A DNA stretch of 64,000 nucleotides from JAFGTP01 sp964498725 (GTDB lineage: Bacteria; Fidelibacterota; UBA2242; JAFGTP01): assembly GCA_964498725.1 (NCBI GenBank), contig CAZCHS010000001.1, positions 1 to 64,000 on the forward strand. The letters run 5' to 3'. Made by a program: the position numbers and the translations under genes. This document shows positions 33,601 through 42,851 of this stretch, piece after piece (positions within the stretch are counted from its first letter, which is position 1; each line of letters opens with the position of its first letter). The notes beneath the pieces are model-generated. The model searched no databases and was not told where the DNA came from. It saw only the letters and a program-made list of their open reading frames with translations.

Positions 33601-34335
33601 CTATTTATTAGTGGTGACATCCAGGTGAATTTTAATTGTTTTGTAGACTTCCGTTCCTTTTTCCGGTGTCTGGCCAATTACGGTTAAGGGGGTCAGGTCA
33701 TCATTTTGTACATAATTGATCTGTCCCGTTTCCAGACCGGCGCGACGAATCCGCTTTTTAGCAACATTCAGGCTCAATCCAAATAAGTCCGGGACATTAT
33801 AAATTTTCACTGGCGGCCCATTGCTGATCCAGATAGTTAAGGAAGAATGTTTGGCGACACTCATGCCGGGATTAATGGACTGACCGCAGATCACGCCTTT
33901 GGGTTTGTCATAATCATATTGGTATTCCGTTTCTTTAACCTTTAGGTTGAGCCGGTCCAAAATCAATTCCGCTTCCTGCAGGGCCTTGCCGATCAGGTTC
34001 GGCATTTCAACATATTCCTTGCCTTTGGTAATGGTTAAAAAAACTGCGCGCCCCCTTTTCACCAGATTGCCCGGCAGGGGTTGCTGCTCGATCACTGTAT
34101 AGGGCGGCAGGTCCGGATTGGCAACGGAATCCTGAACCACGGCATCCAAATCCATTTCATCGAGTTTGGCCTCGGCCCGGCTAATGGACATATTGCGAAC
34201 ATCCTGCAATGTAATGGTACGGCCGCCGGACACATAAAATGGCATAACAAACTGATCCATGATTATAACTACAATCACAGCAATGATAAAAAAGGCAATG
34301 CCAAATCTGATAATATTTCGAAGTCTTGTAAACAT
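33601..34335 (-). CDS. Membrane-anchored protein with three PASTA domains
   Basis: 244 residues. One N-terminal membrane helix (about 9-31, IIRFGIAFFIIAVIVVIIMD) is followed by three PASTA repeats: about 38-105, 107-173 and 176-240, with VEMPNLIGKALQEAELIL and YNVPDLFGLSLNVAKKRI as the recognisable units. There is no kinase domain. PASTA domains bind peptidoglycan or beta-lactams. Here the gene sits between rsmB and rpe, an arrangement where Ser/Thr kinase or phosphatase genes occur in other bacteria. Envelope sensing or septal localisation is inferred. Confidence 0.88.
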   Translation of the reverse strand: MFTRLRNIIRFGIAFFIIAVIVVIIMDQFVMPFYVSGGRTITLQDVRNMSISRAEAKLDEMDLDAVVQDSVANPDLPPYTVIEQQPLPGNLVKRGRAVFLTITKGKEYVEMPNLIGKALQEAELILDRLNLKVKETEYQYDYDKPKGVICGQSINPGMSVAKHSSLTIWISNGPPVKIYNVPDLFGLSLNVAKKRIRRAGLETGQINYVQNDDLTPLTVIGQTPEKGTEVYKTIKIHLDVTTNK

Positions 34336-34338
34336 TTT

Positions 34339-35658
34339 TTAGACCCTTTTTAACCGGGCAGCAAAACTGCCGGATAATTGATGCTTAAAAGGTAATATAT
34401 TAACAAATCCTGCTTCATCACAATAGTTTTCATCGATAAATTTTTGGGCCGGTTCCAATACAAAATCAGGATGATTGTCGAGAAATTCCGCTACGATTGC
34501 ATGATTTTCTTCTTTTTCAATGGAACAAGTGGCGTATACTAAAATGCCGCCTTTTTGCAGGGCTTTGGCAGCATTGTCCAAAATATTCCGCTGCAGCATG
34601 TTGGTTTTGTGAAAATCATTGGCGTCCCGGCTCCATCTCAGGTCGGCTTTTCGGCCGATGATGCCGGTTCCGGTACAGGGCGCGTCTACCAGAATTTTGT
34701 TGGCTTCGGGTAACTGATAAACCGCTGTGTCTGCTTCAATGGGTTCAATATTGCGAATGTCCTGGCGTTTTATTTCATCCCGCAGCATATTCAGTTTTTT
34801 ATTGGAAATGTCATAGGATTTAATGGTAGCCAGATTCTTGGTTAATTGCGCGAGATAGGTGGACTTTCCTCCCGGCGCCGCGCAGAGGTCCAGAATATGA
34901 TCTTTTTCCTGCGGTGTTAGCAATTCCGCGGCAAAGGCCTGGCTCAGGTCCTGAACCGAACAGAGTCCTTTGTGAAAAATATTACTGCCCAGGAATTCGC
35001 CGGGATTTGGCAGCGTAAAGAATATTCCCGGGTCTTGCTGTATAATTTTTGCTTCGAATCTTTTGTTTTTAAGAATTGGAAAAAAGGTGTCGGCATTGGT
35101 TTTCAGTGTATTCAGGCGGAAAAATATTTCCTGTGAGGAATTGTAAAATTTCATCAATTCCAGGGTATTCTCTTCACCGAAATCCCGGGTCCATTTTTTT
35201 ATCATCCAGTCAGGAAAGGAATGAATAATGCCCAACCGCTTCACCGGATTGTAATCCGCCAGCAGTTTGTCGATTTCAGCATCGCTCACCAGGTGTCGCA
35301 AAACACCGTTGATGAGACCGGTAAGGCGGAATTTTTTTAATGCTTTGGTGACATTGACGGTTTCATTGACGTAGGCATGAACCGGCGTATGCAGAATTTT
35401 TGCCTGTAATACACCGATGCGCAAAATATTCAAAGCGCTTTTTTCAAGTTTTTTGAAATCACCACGGTAAGTTGCTTCAATCACAAAATCCAAATAGCGG
35501 GATTGTTCAATTGTGCCTTTCACCAGCAGGTTTATAAAATTTTTATCTTCCGGAGAAAATTTGTTACGTCTGAGGAATTTTTCAACTACTTCCTCGTATC
35601 CATAAAAATTATTGTCCAGTTTGTTGAGTATTGTAACGGCGGCTGTACGGGCTTTCAC
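34339..35658 (-). CDS. rsmB: 16S rRNA (cytosine-967-C5)-methyltransferase RsmB
   Basis: 439 residues. An N-terminal NusB-like domain (about 1-140) is followed by the SAM-dependent methyltransferase domain with LDLCAAPGGKSTYLAQL (motif I), DAPCTGTGIIGRKADLRW (motif IV, the PC cysteine) and YATCSIEKEEN (motif VI, the catalytic TC cysteine). The start is GTG at 35656-35658, overlapping the fmt stop as GTGA. It belongs to a translation-maturation cluster with fmt and def. Confidence 0.95.
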   Translation of the reverse strand: MKARTAAVTILNKLDNNFYGYEEVVEKFLRRNKFSPEDKNFINLLVKGTIEQSRYLDFVIEATYRGDFKKLEKSALNILRIGVLQAKILHTPVHAYVNETVNVTKALKKFRLTGLINGVLRHLVSDAEIDKLLADYNPVKRLGIIHSFPDWMIKKWTRDFGEENTLELMKFYNSSQEIFFRLNTLKTNADTFFPILKNKRFEAKIIQQDPGIFFTLPNPGEFLGSNIFHKGLCSVQDLSQAFAAELLTPQEKDHILDLCAAPGGKSTYLAQLTKNLATIKSYDISNKKLNMLRDEIKRQDIRNIEPIEADTAVYQLPEANKILVDAPCTGTGIIGRKADLRWSRDANDFHKTNMLQRNILDNAAKALQKGGILVYATCSIEKEENHAIVAEFLDNHPDFVLEPAQKFIDENYCDEAGFVNILPFKHQLSGSFAARLKRV

Positions 35659-36584
35659 GAAGTAAATTTATCTCCAATTTTTCCCTGGAATCCATTAAGG
35701 AAATCTTTCACCGGCATGACACGTTTTCCTTCTTTCTGCAATTCCAACGGGTATAAAATTCCGGTTCCGGTTTGAATTCCCAGGGTGTTTTTATCTTTGT
35801 TAATGATTGTTCCTGCCTCTGCATTTGTTGTTTCCGGGTCATAGTCAGCCCGTAAAAATTTAACCCGTTTGCCATTGAAATAGGAATAGGCGCCGGGGTA
35901 GGGAGACAGGCCATTGATCTGGTTTTTGATCTTTTCCGCAGTACCGGTCCAGTCAATCTCACCCATTTCCGGATAGATCTTCGGGGCTTTGGTGGCCTTG
36001 CTGTCATCCTGCGGAATTTTATGGATAGAACCGGTTTCCAATTGATGCAGCACTTCGGGAATGCGCTTTCCGCCAAGCTGCGCCAGTTGATCGTGGATTT
36101 CCTGGCATGTATCGGTAGGCGCGATGGCTATTTTTTCCTGGAAAAGCAGATCACCGGTATCAACTTTGGGTTCTATCTGAAAAATTGAAATTCCGGTTTC
36201 TTTATCGCCATTCAACACCGCCCAGTTGATGGGCGCGGCGCCACGGTATTTTGGCAGCAGTGAAGAGTGCAGGTTGACGGAACCGAATTTTGGAATATTC
36301 AGAACATCCTTAGGCAATATGCGAAACGCCACCACCACAAAAATGTCCGGCTCCAATGCATTTAAAGTTGCTTTGAAAGTTTCATCCTTCAGGGATTTGG
36401 GCTGCAGGATTTTGAGTTCATGCTTTTCCGCAACTTTTTTGACCGGAGTACTACGGACTTTGTGGCCCCGGCCGCGTTTTTTGTCCGGGCCGGTCACTAC
36501 CGCGATTACCTCATGGGGGGAAGCAATCAGGGCTTCCAGAGATGGAACTGCAAACTCCGGTGTTCCCATAAAAACAATTTTCAT
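35655..36584 (-). CDS. fmt: Methionyl-tRNA formyltransferase
   Basis: 309 residues. Seen: FMGTPEFAVPSLEALI at the start, VNLHSSLLPKYRGAAPINWA with the formyl-transfer region (His and Asn/Ser), and KVDTGDLLF. The C-terminal domain (about 205-305) binds tRNA. It formylates initiator Met-tRNA. It lies two bases after def, whose enzyme removes the formyl group, so both are co-expressed. Confidence 0.97.
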   Translation of the reverse strand: MKIVFMGTPEFAVPSLEALIASPHEVIAVVTGPDKKRGRGHKVRSTPVKKVAEKHELKILQPKSLKDETFKATLNALEPDIFVVVAFRILPKDVLNIPKFGSVNLHSSLLPKYRGAAPINWAVLNGDKETGISIFQIEPKVDTGDLLFQEKIAIAPTDTCQEIHDQLAQLGGKRIPEVLHQLETGSIHKIPQDDSKATKAPKIYPEMGEIDWTGTAEKIKNQINGLSPYPGAYSYFNGKRVKFLRADYDPETTNAEAGTIINKDKNTLGIQTGTGILYPLELQKEGKRVMPVKDFLNGFQGKIGDKFTS

Positions 36585-36586
36585 GG

Positions 36587-37108
36587 TTATGCAAGTTCCT
36601 TCCGGGCTTCTTTTTCCAGGGCGGCCAGTTTGTTTTTAATGAAACTGCGTTTCAATGCTGAAATTCTGTCAGTAAATAGGATTCCGTTTAAATGGTCATA
36701 CTCATGCTGGATCACGCGGGATAGATAATCATCGTATACCTCATCCTGATCCTCGAAGTTTTTGTCCTTGTACCTGACACGAATTCGATTCGTGCGTTTG
36801 ACCTTTTCATTGATTCCCGGCAGACTGAGACAGCCTTCTTCCTCAAGGGTTTCTCCGTCTATTTCCAAAATTTCCGGATTAATAAAAATCTGGCGGCCGT
36901 ACTGTTCATCATAAAGCCCGAAATCGACAATAAAAAAGCTCATGTCCATGCCAACCTGGTTGGCAGAGAGACCGATGCCTTTTTCAACATTCATGGTTTC
37001 ATACATGTCAGCCACCAGTTGGTCAAAATTTTCCGGTAATTTCTCTAGTTTTTTAACCTTTTTGCGAAGAATCGGGTTTCCGTATATTTTTACATCCAGT
37101 TTTGCCAT
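36587..37108 (-). CDS. def: Peptide deformylase
   Basis: 173 residues. Seen: motif I GIGLSANQVG (usual form GxGLAAxQ, here with Ser for the first Ala), motif II EEGCLSLPG with the metal Cys, and motif III QHEYDHLNG with two metal His and the catalytic Glu. It removes N-formyl groups from new proteins. The order def-fmt-rsmB is a classic bacterial grouping. Confidence 0.96.
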   Translation of the reverse strand: MAKLDVKIYGNPILRKKVKKLEKLPENFDQLVADMYETMNVEKGIGLSANQVGMDMSFFIVDFGLYDEQYGRQIFINPEILEIDGETLEEEGCLSLPGINEKVKRTNRIRVRYKDKNFEDQDEVYDDYLSRVIQHEYDHLNGILFTDRISALKRSFIKNKLAALEKEARKELA

Positions 37109-37118
37109 AAAAAAAATA

Positions 37119-37436
37119 TTAGGTTCTTTCTACTTTGTCAGCAACAGCGGATCTGGAAAGATTGACTTTTATATCCTTACCAATGCTGACGATTAATTTG
37201 TTGTCTTTATCATTGATACCTTCAATTCGTCCGTAGATACCACCGATAGTCAGAATTTCATCACCGGCTTTCAGATTTTCCAGCATTTTCTGCTTTGCTT
37301 TCTGTTTCTTTGCCTGCGGTCTGATCATTAGAAAATACATGATCAGGATGATCACTAAAAAGGGTAATAAACTCATGATCGGATTTCCGGCTTCTGCGCC
37401 CGGTTGACTTGCTGATGCGTATAAAATGTTTAACAC
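37119..37436 (-). CDS. yajC: Preprotein translocase subunit YajC
   Basis: 105 residues. A single membrane helix (about 23-41, LLPFLVIILIMYFLMIRP) is followed by KKQKAKQKMLENLKAGDEILTIGG, the standard YajC domain. The start is GTG at 37434-37436 with GGAGG just upstream. YajC joins SecDF in the Sec translocon accessory complex; secDF is not in the window. Confidence 0.94.
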   Translation of the reverse strand: MLNILYASASQPGAEAGNPIMSLLPFLVIILIMYFLMIRPQAKKQKAKQKMLENLKAGDEILTIGGIYGRIEGINDKDNKLIVSIGKDIKVNLSRSAVADKVERT

Positions 37437-37591
37437 GTTTCCTCCATTATATTTAAATTTAGATAATAGCTATGGTTATTTGTTACAAATGTTCCTGAAA
37501 TATTTGAACGATTTAAACAAATCCTGTCAAATAACCCATTTCCCAATATAAGAAATTTTAGGTTTTTTACCAACTCAACAAATACAAACTC

Positions 37592-39163
37592 TTAATCTAC
37601 CCGGTAATGGCTGCCGCGGCTCTCTTTGTTCAGACGGGCGGCATGGAGAACCATCCAGGCGGCAGAAGCGGCATTGCGCAGACCGATCATATTATTGTCA
37701 AGATTGGTGTTTTTATAGAAATGTTCAATATTGTGGCGCAGCCGCGTTAAAATATCAAAAGCCCGGTTGAGCTTCTTTTTCGTCCTGATAATGCCGACGT
37801 AATTCCACATGGTATGCTGAATGGTCAACTTGTCCTGACGCAACAGATCCTCGTCCAGTTCCTCGCGATTTCGCTGCCAGTCCCGCACCTGAGGGATGAT
37901 GATCTTTTCTTCTTTGAGAACTCGCGCAGAATCCCGGCCGGCCAGAGTACCGTATACCAGACATTCCAGCAATGAGCTGGAAGCTAGGCGATTGGCGCCA
38001 TGCAGGCCGGTGCAGGCCACTTCACCTATTGCTTTAAGTCGTCTGATTGTGGTATTGGCAAGAGAATCCACCGCCACACCGCCACAGGAGTAATGGGCGG
38101 CGGGTACCACCGGAATCGGATTGGTTGTAATATCAATTTTTTTGGTTTTGCACTTTTGGTAGATTTGCGGAAAACGATTTTTGATCCAACCTGCCGGTTT
38201 GTGAGAAATATCAAGATATACATGATTTGTATGAGTCTTGTTCATTTCCTGGATAATTGATCTTGAAACGATATCACGGGGGGCCAATTCCGCCTGTTCG
38301 TCATAATTTTTCATAAATTGCACACCATTGAGATTCAACAGTTTGGCGCCTTCGCCCCGTAACGCCTCAGTGATCAAAAATCGTTCATCCCCGGCTGTCA
38401 TTAGGGTGGTGGGATGAAACTGCACATATTCCATATTCATGATCCGTCCGCCGGCCCGGTAGACCATTGCATAGCCGTCGCCGCGTGCTGATTTTGGATT
38501 GGATGTATGCAGATAGAGCTGACCCAACCCTCCGGTGGCGACAATGGTTTGGCCCGCCAGAACAGGCTTTATTTCATCATCCTTTTGAAAATAACAATAG
38601 GCGCCTGAGCAGGTGCTGGGTTCGTAAATGTGAGAATAATTCAGGGAGTGGTGCGCCAGGGTGATCAGGTCAACAGCAGTTACTTCAGTCAGGATTTCTA
38701 TATTGTCATTCTTTTTCAGATATTCATAAAAATATGATTGAATGGCATTGCCGGTATGGTCTTTTACATGGGCAATACGGGGAATGGAATGGGATGCTTC
38801 CCGTGTAAGCGAGATATCCCCTTTTTGATTACGGTCAAAGGGCACTTTCACATCGTCGATCAACACTTCGTCAAATAATGGCTGCCCGTAATTATAAATC
38901 TGTTCCACTGCTTTCTCATTAACAATATTGTCACCGGCGCGCTGAAAATCTTTGATCAAAAGTTCCAGAGATTCTTCGGGAGTAATTTTAATGATCCCTC
39001 CCTGGGCGTAAAAGGAAGCCGATTCGGTGAAATTGGTTTCACTGGAAAGCAAGATCACTTGCAGTCCTTCTTTGGCGGCGGCTAATGCGGCGGAGCACCC
39101 GGCCAAACCTGAGCCAATGATCAGTACATCGGTGTGAATGGCTTTGGTAGAGGGTTTTTTCAT
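37592..39163 (-). CDS. nadB: L-aspartate oxidase
   Basis: 523 residues. Seen: DVLIIGSGLAGCSAALAAAKEG (FAD-binding), FYAQGGI, GGLGQLYLHTSNP, GYAMVYRAGGRIMNMEYVQF with the following HPT, HYSCGGVAVD and GANRLASSSLLECLVYG (capping and dinucleotide regions). It oxidises aspartate to iminoaspartate for NAD synthesis. The stop and start overlap with nadA: nadB starts at 39163 and nadA ends at 39160. Confidence 0.96.
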   Translation of the reverse strand: MKKPSTKAIHTDVLIIGSGLAGCSAALAAAKEGLQVILLSSETNFTESASFYAQGGIIKITPEESLELLIKDFQRAGDNIVNEKAVEQIYNYGQPLFDEVLIDDVKVPFDRNQKGDISLTREASHSIPRIAHVKDHTGNAIQSYFYEYLKKNDNIEILTEVTAVDLITLAHHSLNYSHIYEPSTCSGAYCYFQKDDEIKPVLAGQTIVATGGLGQLYLHTSNPKSARGDGYAMVYRAGGRIMNMEYVQFHPTTLMTAGDERFLITEALRGEGAKLLNLNGVQFMKNYDEQAELAPRDIVSRSIIQEMNKTHTNHVYLDISHKPAGWIKNRFPQIYQKCKTKKIDITTNPIPVVPAAHYSCGGVAVDSLANTTIRRLKAIGEVACTGLHGANRLASSSLLECLVYGTLAGRDSARVLKEEKIIIPQVRDWQRNREELDEDLLRQDKLTIQHTMWNYVGIIRTKKKLNRAFDILTRLRHNIEHFYKNTNLDNNMIGLRNAASAAWMVLHAARLNKESRGSHYRVD

Positions 39164-40230
39164 AATTTTAGCATCCTGTCTAATGCCAGTTGAGCATCTT
39201 TGGCAATATTTTTATCAACTCTGACACGATTCTCTTCCAGGCCCGCAGCCAGGTTTTCCAACTGGTATAACAGATGTTCCGGCGTGATCTGCGCCATTGT
39301 TGTACATTTGGGTTCATAATCCTGCAGAAAATAGATTTCCTTTTCCGGATGTTGTTTTTGCAACCGGTTGACCAGATGTTTTTCCGTACCTACGCCCCAA
39401 ACCTTATCCCGGGAATTTTCAATCAATTCGATGATCTCTTTGGTGCTGCCGGTATAATCGGCTTTTTGACAGACACTGTAGTCGCATTCGGGATGGGCCA
39501 CGATTTTGATATCTTTGTAGGTCTTGCGGAGAAAATCCACATAATTGGAACTGAACTCCTGGTGAACATCACAGTAACCGTCCCACAGAATTATTTCCGC
39601 TTCATGAATATCATCTTCCGTCAGGCCGATGCCTTCCTTTTCCCACAATTTGATTTTACTAAGGTCGATACCCATTTTCACTCCCGTGTTACGTCCGAGA
39701 TGTTGGTCGGGAAAAAAGAATACTTTATCACCGGCTTCCCGGGCTTTTTGCAAAGCTTTGGCGGCATTGGAAGAGGTGCAAACAATTCCGTCGTGTTTTC
39801 CGGTAAAGGCTTTCAGGTCAGCGGCTGAATTGATATAGGTGATGGGAATGATCTTTTCATCGGTAATAGCGGTGAGCTTTTCCCAAACCGCTTCAATCTG
39901 CTGAATATTGGCGCAATCGGCGAGAAAACAGCCGGCGGTGGGGTCTGGAATGTAAACTTTTTGATTGTCGTTAGTGACAATGTCGGCCGTTTCCGCCATA
40001 AAATGCACGCCGCAAAAAACGATTGTTTCAGCGCTGGCATTGGCGGCAATTTTGGCTAAAGCAAAGGAATCGCCCCGTTCATCGCAATGCTGCAGCACGG
40101 AATCCCGCTGGTAATGATGTCCCAGGATCAGCAGGTTTTTGCCAAATTGCTCTCTGATCGCGCTGATTTTTTTGGCTAAGGTATTTTTATCAATGGTCTG
40201 GTATTTTTCCGGTAATATAAAGTTTTTCAT
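39160..40230 (-). CDS. nadA: Quinolinate synthase
   Basis: 356 residues. Seen: LILGHHYQRDSVLQHCDERG, VFCGVHFMAETADIV, HPECDYSVCQKADYTGST and PKCTTMAQIT, which provide the three Cys ligands of the [4Fe-4S] cluster among several Cys. It condenses iminoaspartate with DHAP to quinolinate. The gene directly precedes nadB with a four-base overlap, supporting coordinated function. Confidence 0.96.
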   Translation of the reverse strand: MKNFILPEKYQTIDKNTLAKKISAIREQFGKNLLILGHHYQRDSVLQHCDERGDSFALAKIAANASAETIVFCGVHFMAETADIVTNDNQKVYIPDPTAGCFLADCANIQQIEAVWEKLTAITDEKIIPITYINSAADLKAFTGKHDGIVCTSSNAAKALQKAREAGDKVFFFPDQHLGRNTGVKMGIDLSKIKLWEKEGIGLTEDDIHEAEIILWDGYCDVHQEFSSNYVDFLRKTYKDIKIVAHPECDYSVCQKADYTGSTKEIIELIENSRDKVWGVGTEKHLVNRLQKQHPEKEIYFLQDYEPKCTTMAQITPEHLLYQLENLAAGLEENRVRVDKNIAKDAQLALDRMLKL

Positions 40231-40248
40231 TGCTTGATCTCCGAATAA

Positions 40249-41490
40249 TTATTTTTTCTGTGACAGGTTTTGATTATTCTCAATATGTTTTTCACGCCGG
40301 GCTTCACGCCTTTCTGTATTTTCCTTCCAATGGTCTTTTTCAATGGGATAAGTTTGGTAGAAGTTTTCCCGGAATGCTTCAAAATCGCCAGTCATGATCG
40401 CCTCCCGCGCTTTCGATGTTAATTCCAGGAAAAAGTGAATATTGTGAAGTGTGTTCAACCGTAAACCGGTCATATCACCGATTTTAAATAAATGGCGTAA
40501 ATATGCGCGGGAAAAATTCTGACAGGTATAGCAGTCGCAATTTTCATCCACAGGCGTGTAATCCATTTTGTACTGCGCGTTTTTCAGCACAACCCGGCCT
40601 TTCCAGGTATAGAGTGTGCCATTGCGTGCATTTCTTGTTGGCAGCACACAGTCAAACATATCGATTCCGCGCTCGATGCCCTGAATGATATCTTCAGGCT
40701 TGCCGACGCCCATGAGATAATGTGGTTTCTCTTCCGGCAGAAGCGGGGATATGATTTCGATTATCTCATTTTTTTTACTTTTGGGTTCGCCCACAGCCAG
40801 GCCGCCGATAGCATAGCCGTCGAAATCCAATTGTGTCAGTGTTTTAGCACTTTCCCGTCTTAATTCTGGAAAAACACTGCCCTGCACAATACCAAATAAA
40901 AATTGTTTGTGCCCGTATTTAGGCTGGAGTTTATCGAAATGTTCTTTGGAGCGGGTTTCCCATTTATGAGTAAGTTCCAGGGATTTTTTGGCGGTCTCGT
41001 AATCACAGGGATAGGATGTGCATTCGTCAAAAGCCATGACAATATCACTCCCCAAAGTATGCTGAATGTCCATGGATATTTCCGGTGATAATTTATGCTC
41101 GGAACCGTCAATATGGGAGCGAAAGGTAATGGCTTCCTCAGTGACTTTGCCAAGATGGGACAAACTAAAGACCTGAAAACCGCCACTGTCGGTGAGAATC
41201 GGCCGGTCCCAGCTGCTGAATCGATGCAGCCCACCGGCCACTTCAATAATTTCCAGACCGGGGCGCAGATAGAGATGATAAGTATTCCCGAGAATAATTT
41301 GGGCTGAAGCCTCTTTCAATTCCCGGGGCGTCATGGTTTTAACCACGCCATTGGTTCCCACCGGCATGAATATCGGGGTTTTAACCTCACCGTGATCGGT
41401 GACAAACTTCCCGGCCCTTGCCAGTGAAGTCGGGTCTTTTTTGTAGATTGAAAATTGTATTCGTCCTGAGTTTTTCACAATTGGTTCCAA
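40249..41490 (-). CDS. tgt: Queuine tRNA-ribosyltransferase (tRNA-guanine transglycosylase)
   Basis: 413 residues. Seen: LTDSGGFQVFSLS (catalytic Asp region), FGIVQGSVFPELR, IGGLAVGEP, and the zinc site CDCYTCQNFSRAYLRHLF with a His downstream (NTLHNIHF). It exchanges guanine for preQ1 in GUN tRNAs. The start is TTG at 41488-41490 with AAGGAC upstream. A charged C-terminal tail (REARREKHIENNQ) extends beyond the usual end. Confidence 0.96.
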   Translation of the reverse strand: MEPIVKNSGRIQFSIYKKDPTSLARAGKFVTDHGEVKTPIFMPVGTNGVVKTMTPRELKEASAQIILGNTYHLYLRPGLEIIEVAGGLHRFSSWDRPILTDSGGFQVFSLSHLGKVTEEAITFRSHIDGSEHKLSPEISMDIQHTLGSDIVMAFDECTSYPCDYETAKKSLELTHKWETRSKEHFDKLQPKYGHKQFLFGIVQGSVFPELRRESAKTLTQLDFDGYAIGGLAVGEPKSKKNEIIEIISPLLPEEKPHYLMGVGKPEDIIQGIERGIDMFDCVLPTRNARNGTLYTWKGRVVLKNAQYKMDYTPVDENCDCYTCQNFSRAYLRHLFKIGDMTGLRLNTLHNIHFFLELTSKAREAIMTGDFEAFRENFYQTYPIEKDHWKENTERREARREKHIENNQNLSQKK

Positions 41491-41501
41491 AATAAGTCCT
41501 T

Positions 41502-42851
41502 TTAAAAAATTAAACTGAAGAGGTGACCGATGGAATCCACACCGATAACCTTTTTATTACTGGTTTTAATTAATTTATGATTGTTTTTGGGAATGAATAT
41601 TTGATCGTAGCCAAATTTTAATGCTTCCCTCACCCGGGCTTCAATAAATGGAATGGAGCGTATTTCGCCACCCAGTCCCACTTCGCCGATAAAAGCGCAC
41701 TTTGATGAAATAGACAAGTCCCGAAGACTGGAAGCCATGGCTGCCACTACTGCCATATTGATGGCTGTTTCGTCGATTTTTAACCCGCCTACAATATTTA
41801 CAAAAACATCGTAATTGCCCATTTGATAACCACCACGTTTTTCCAGAATCGCGATCAGCATCGCCAGTTTGCGATAATCAATGCCATTGGCGGTGCGCTG
41901 GGGATTGCCGTAAGAGCTGCGGGTAACCAATGCCTGGATTTCGATTAAGATGGGACGGGTGCCTTCCATACTGACGGATATGGTGGAGCCGGAAATATGG
42001 TCCCGCTTTTCAGAAAGAAAAAAACCTGAGGGATTCTCCACCGGAATCAAACCATTGTCCCGCATTTCAAAAATTCCCACTTCATTGGTGGACCCGAAGC
42101 GGTTTTTAATGGAGCGCAGGGTACGGTAGTGATTGTGCTGCCCTGATTCCAGATAAAGCACTGTATCCACAAGGTGTTCCAGAATTTTTGGGCCGGCGAT
42201 ACTGCCGGATTTGGTGATATGGCCGATCAGAACAATAGTTATTCCCTGTTCCTTGGCTTTTCGTTGGAGTTGCGCGGAACATTCCTTAACCTGGGTGATG
42301 GAGCCGGGCATATTATCAAAATCATCGGAGTAGAGGGTTTGAATGGAATCAATCACTACCAGTTCCGGCTTATTGCGGTCGATTTGATGGAGAATGCTCT
42401 CCAAATTATTATCGCAACTGAGAAGAATTCTGTCATCGGAAATTTTCATACGAGTAGCCCGCATCTGGATCTGTTCAGCGGATTCTTCCCCGGAAAAGTA
42501 AAGAAAATTCTTCCCGGAAAGGTCCTGTAAAATCTGCATCATGATAGTGGATTTGCCAATACCGGGTTCACCCCCCAGCAGAATAATCGAGCCTTTCACA
42601 AAACCGCCGCCGGTGACCCGGTCAAATTCCTCAATACCGGTTTGATAGCGGGTTGTTTGTGAGATAATCTTTTTGTTTAATGGTACCGGTGTTTTATCAG
42701 TAAATTTGGTGGGATTTTTCGCGGTCTTTTTGGATACTTTTTCTTCCACCAGAGTGTTCCAGGCGCCGCAGGAAAAACATTTCCCTGACCACTTGGTTTG
42801 TGAATTACCGCAATCAGTGCAGTAAAATATGGTTTTATCTTTTTTAGCCAT
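41502..42851 (-). CDS. radA: DNA repair protein RadA
   Basis: 449 residues. A zinc finger with Cys11, Cys14, Cys25, Cys28 is followed by a RecA-like ATPase (Walker A GGEPGIGKST), the RadA motif KNRFGSTNEVG and a C-terminal Lon-like domain (about 270-449, with FVNIVGGLKIDETAINMAVV). RadA is a hexameric helicase that helps recombination intermediates branch-migrate. It overlaps the upstream DMT gene by eight bases. Confidence 0.96.
   Translation of the reverse strand: MAKKDKTIFYCTDCGNSQTKWSGKCFSCGAWNTLVEEKVSKKTAKNPTKFTDKTPVPLNKKIISQTTRYQTGIEEFDRVTGGGFVKGSIILLGGEPGIGKSTIMMQILQDLSGKNFLYFSGEESAEQIQMRATRMKISDDRILLSCDNNLESILHQIDRNKPELVVIDSIQTLYSDDFDNMPGSITQVKECSAQLQRKAKEQGITIVLIGHITKSGSIAGPKILEHLVDTVLYLESGQHNHYRTLRSIKNRFGSTNEVGIFEMRDNGLIPVENPSGFFLSEKRDHISGSTISVSMEGTRPILIEIQALVTRSSYGNPQRTANGIDYRKLAMLIAILEKRGGYQMGNYDVFVNIVGGLKIDETAINMAVVAAMASSLRDLSISSKCAFIGEVGLGGEIRSIPFIEARVREALKFGYDQIFIPKNNHKLIKTSNKKVIGVDSIGHLFSLIF

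Noticed and set aside
33594..33677. N-terminal extension of rpe
   Set aside because: Basic sequence unlike the family; the AGGAGT ribosome-binding site points to 33593.
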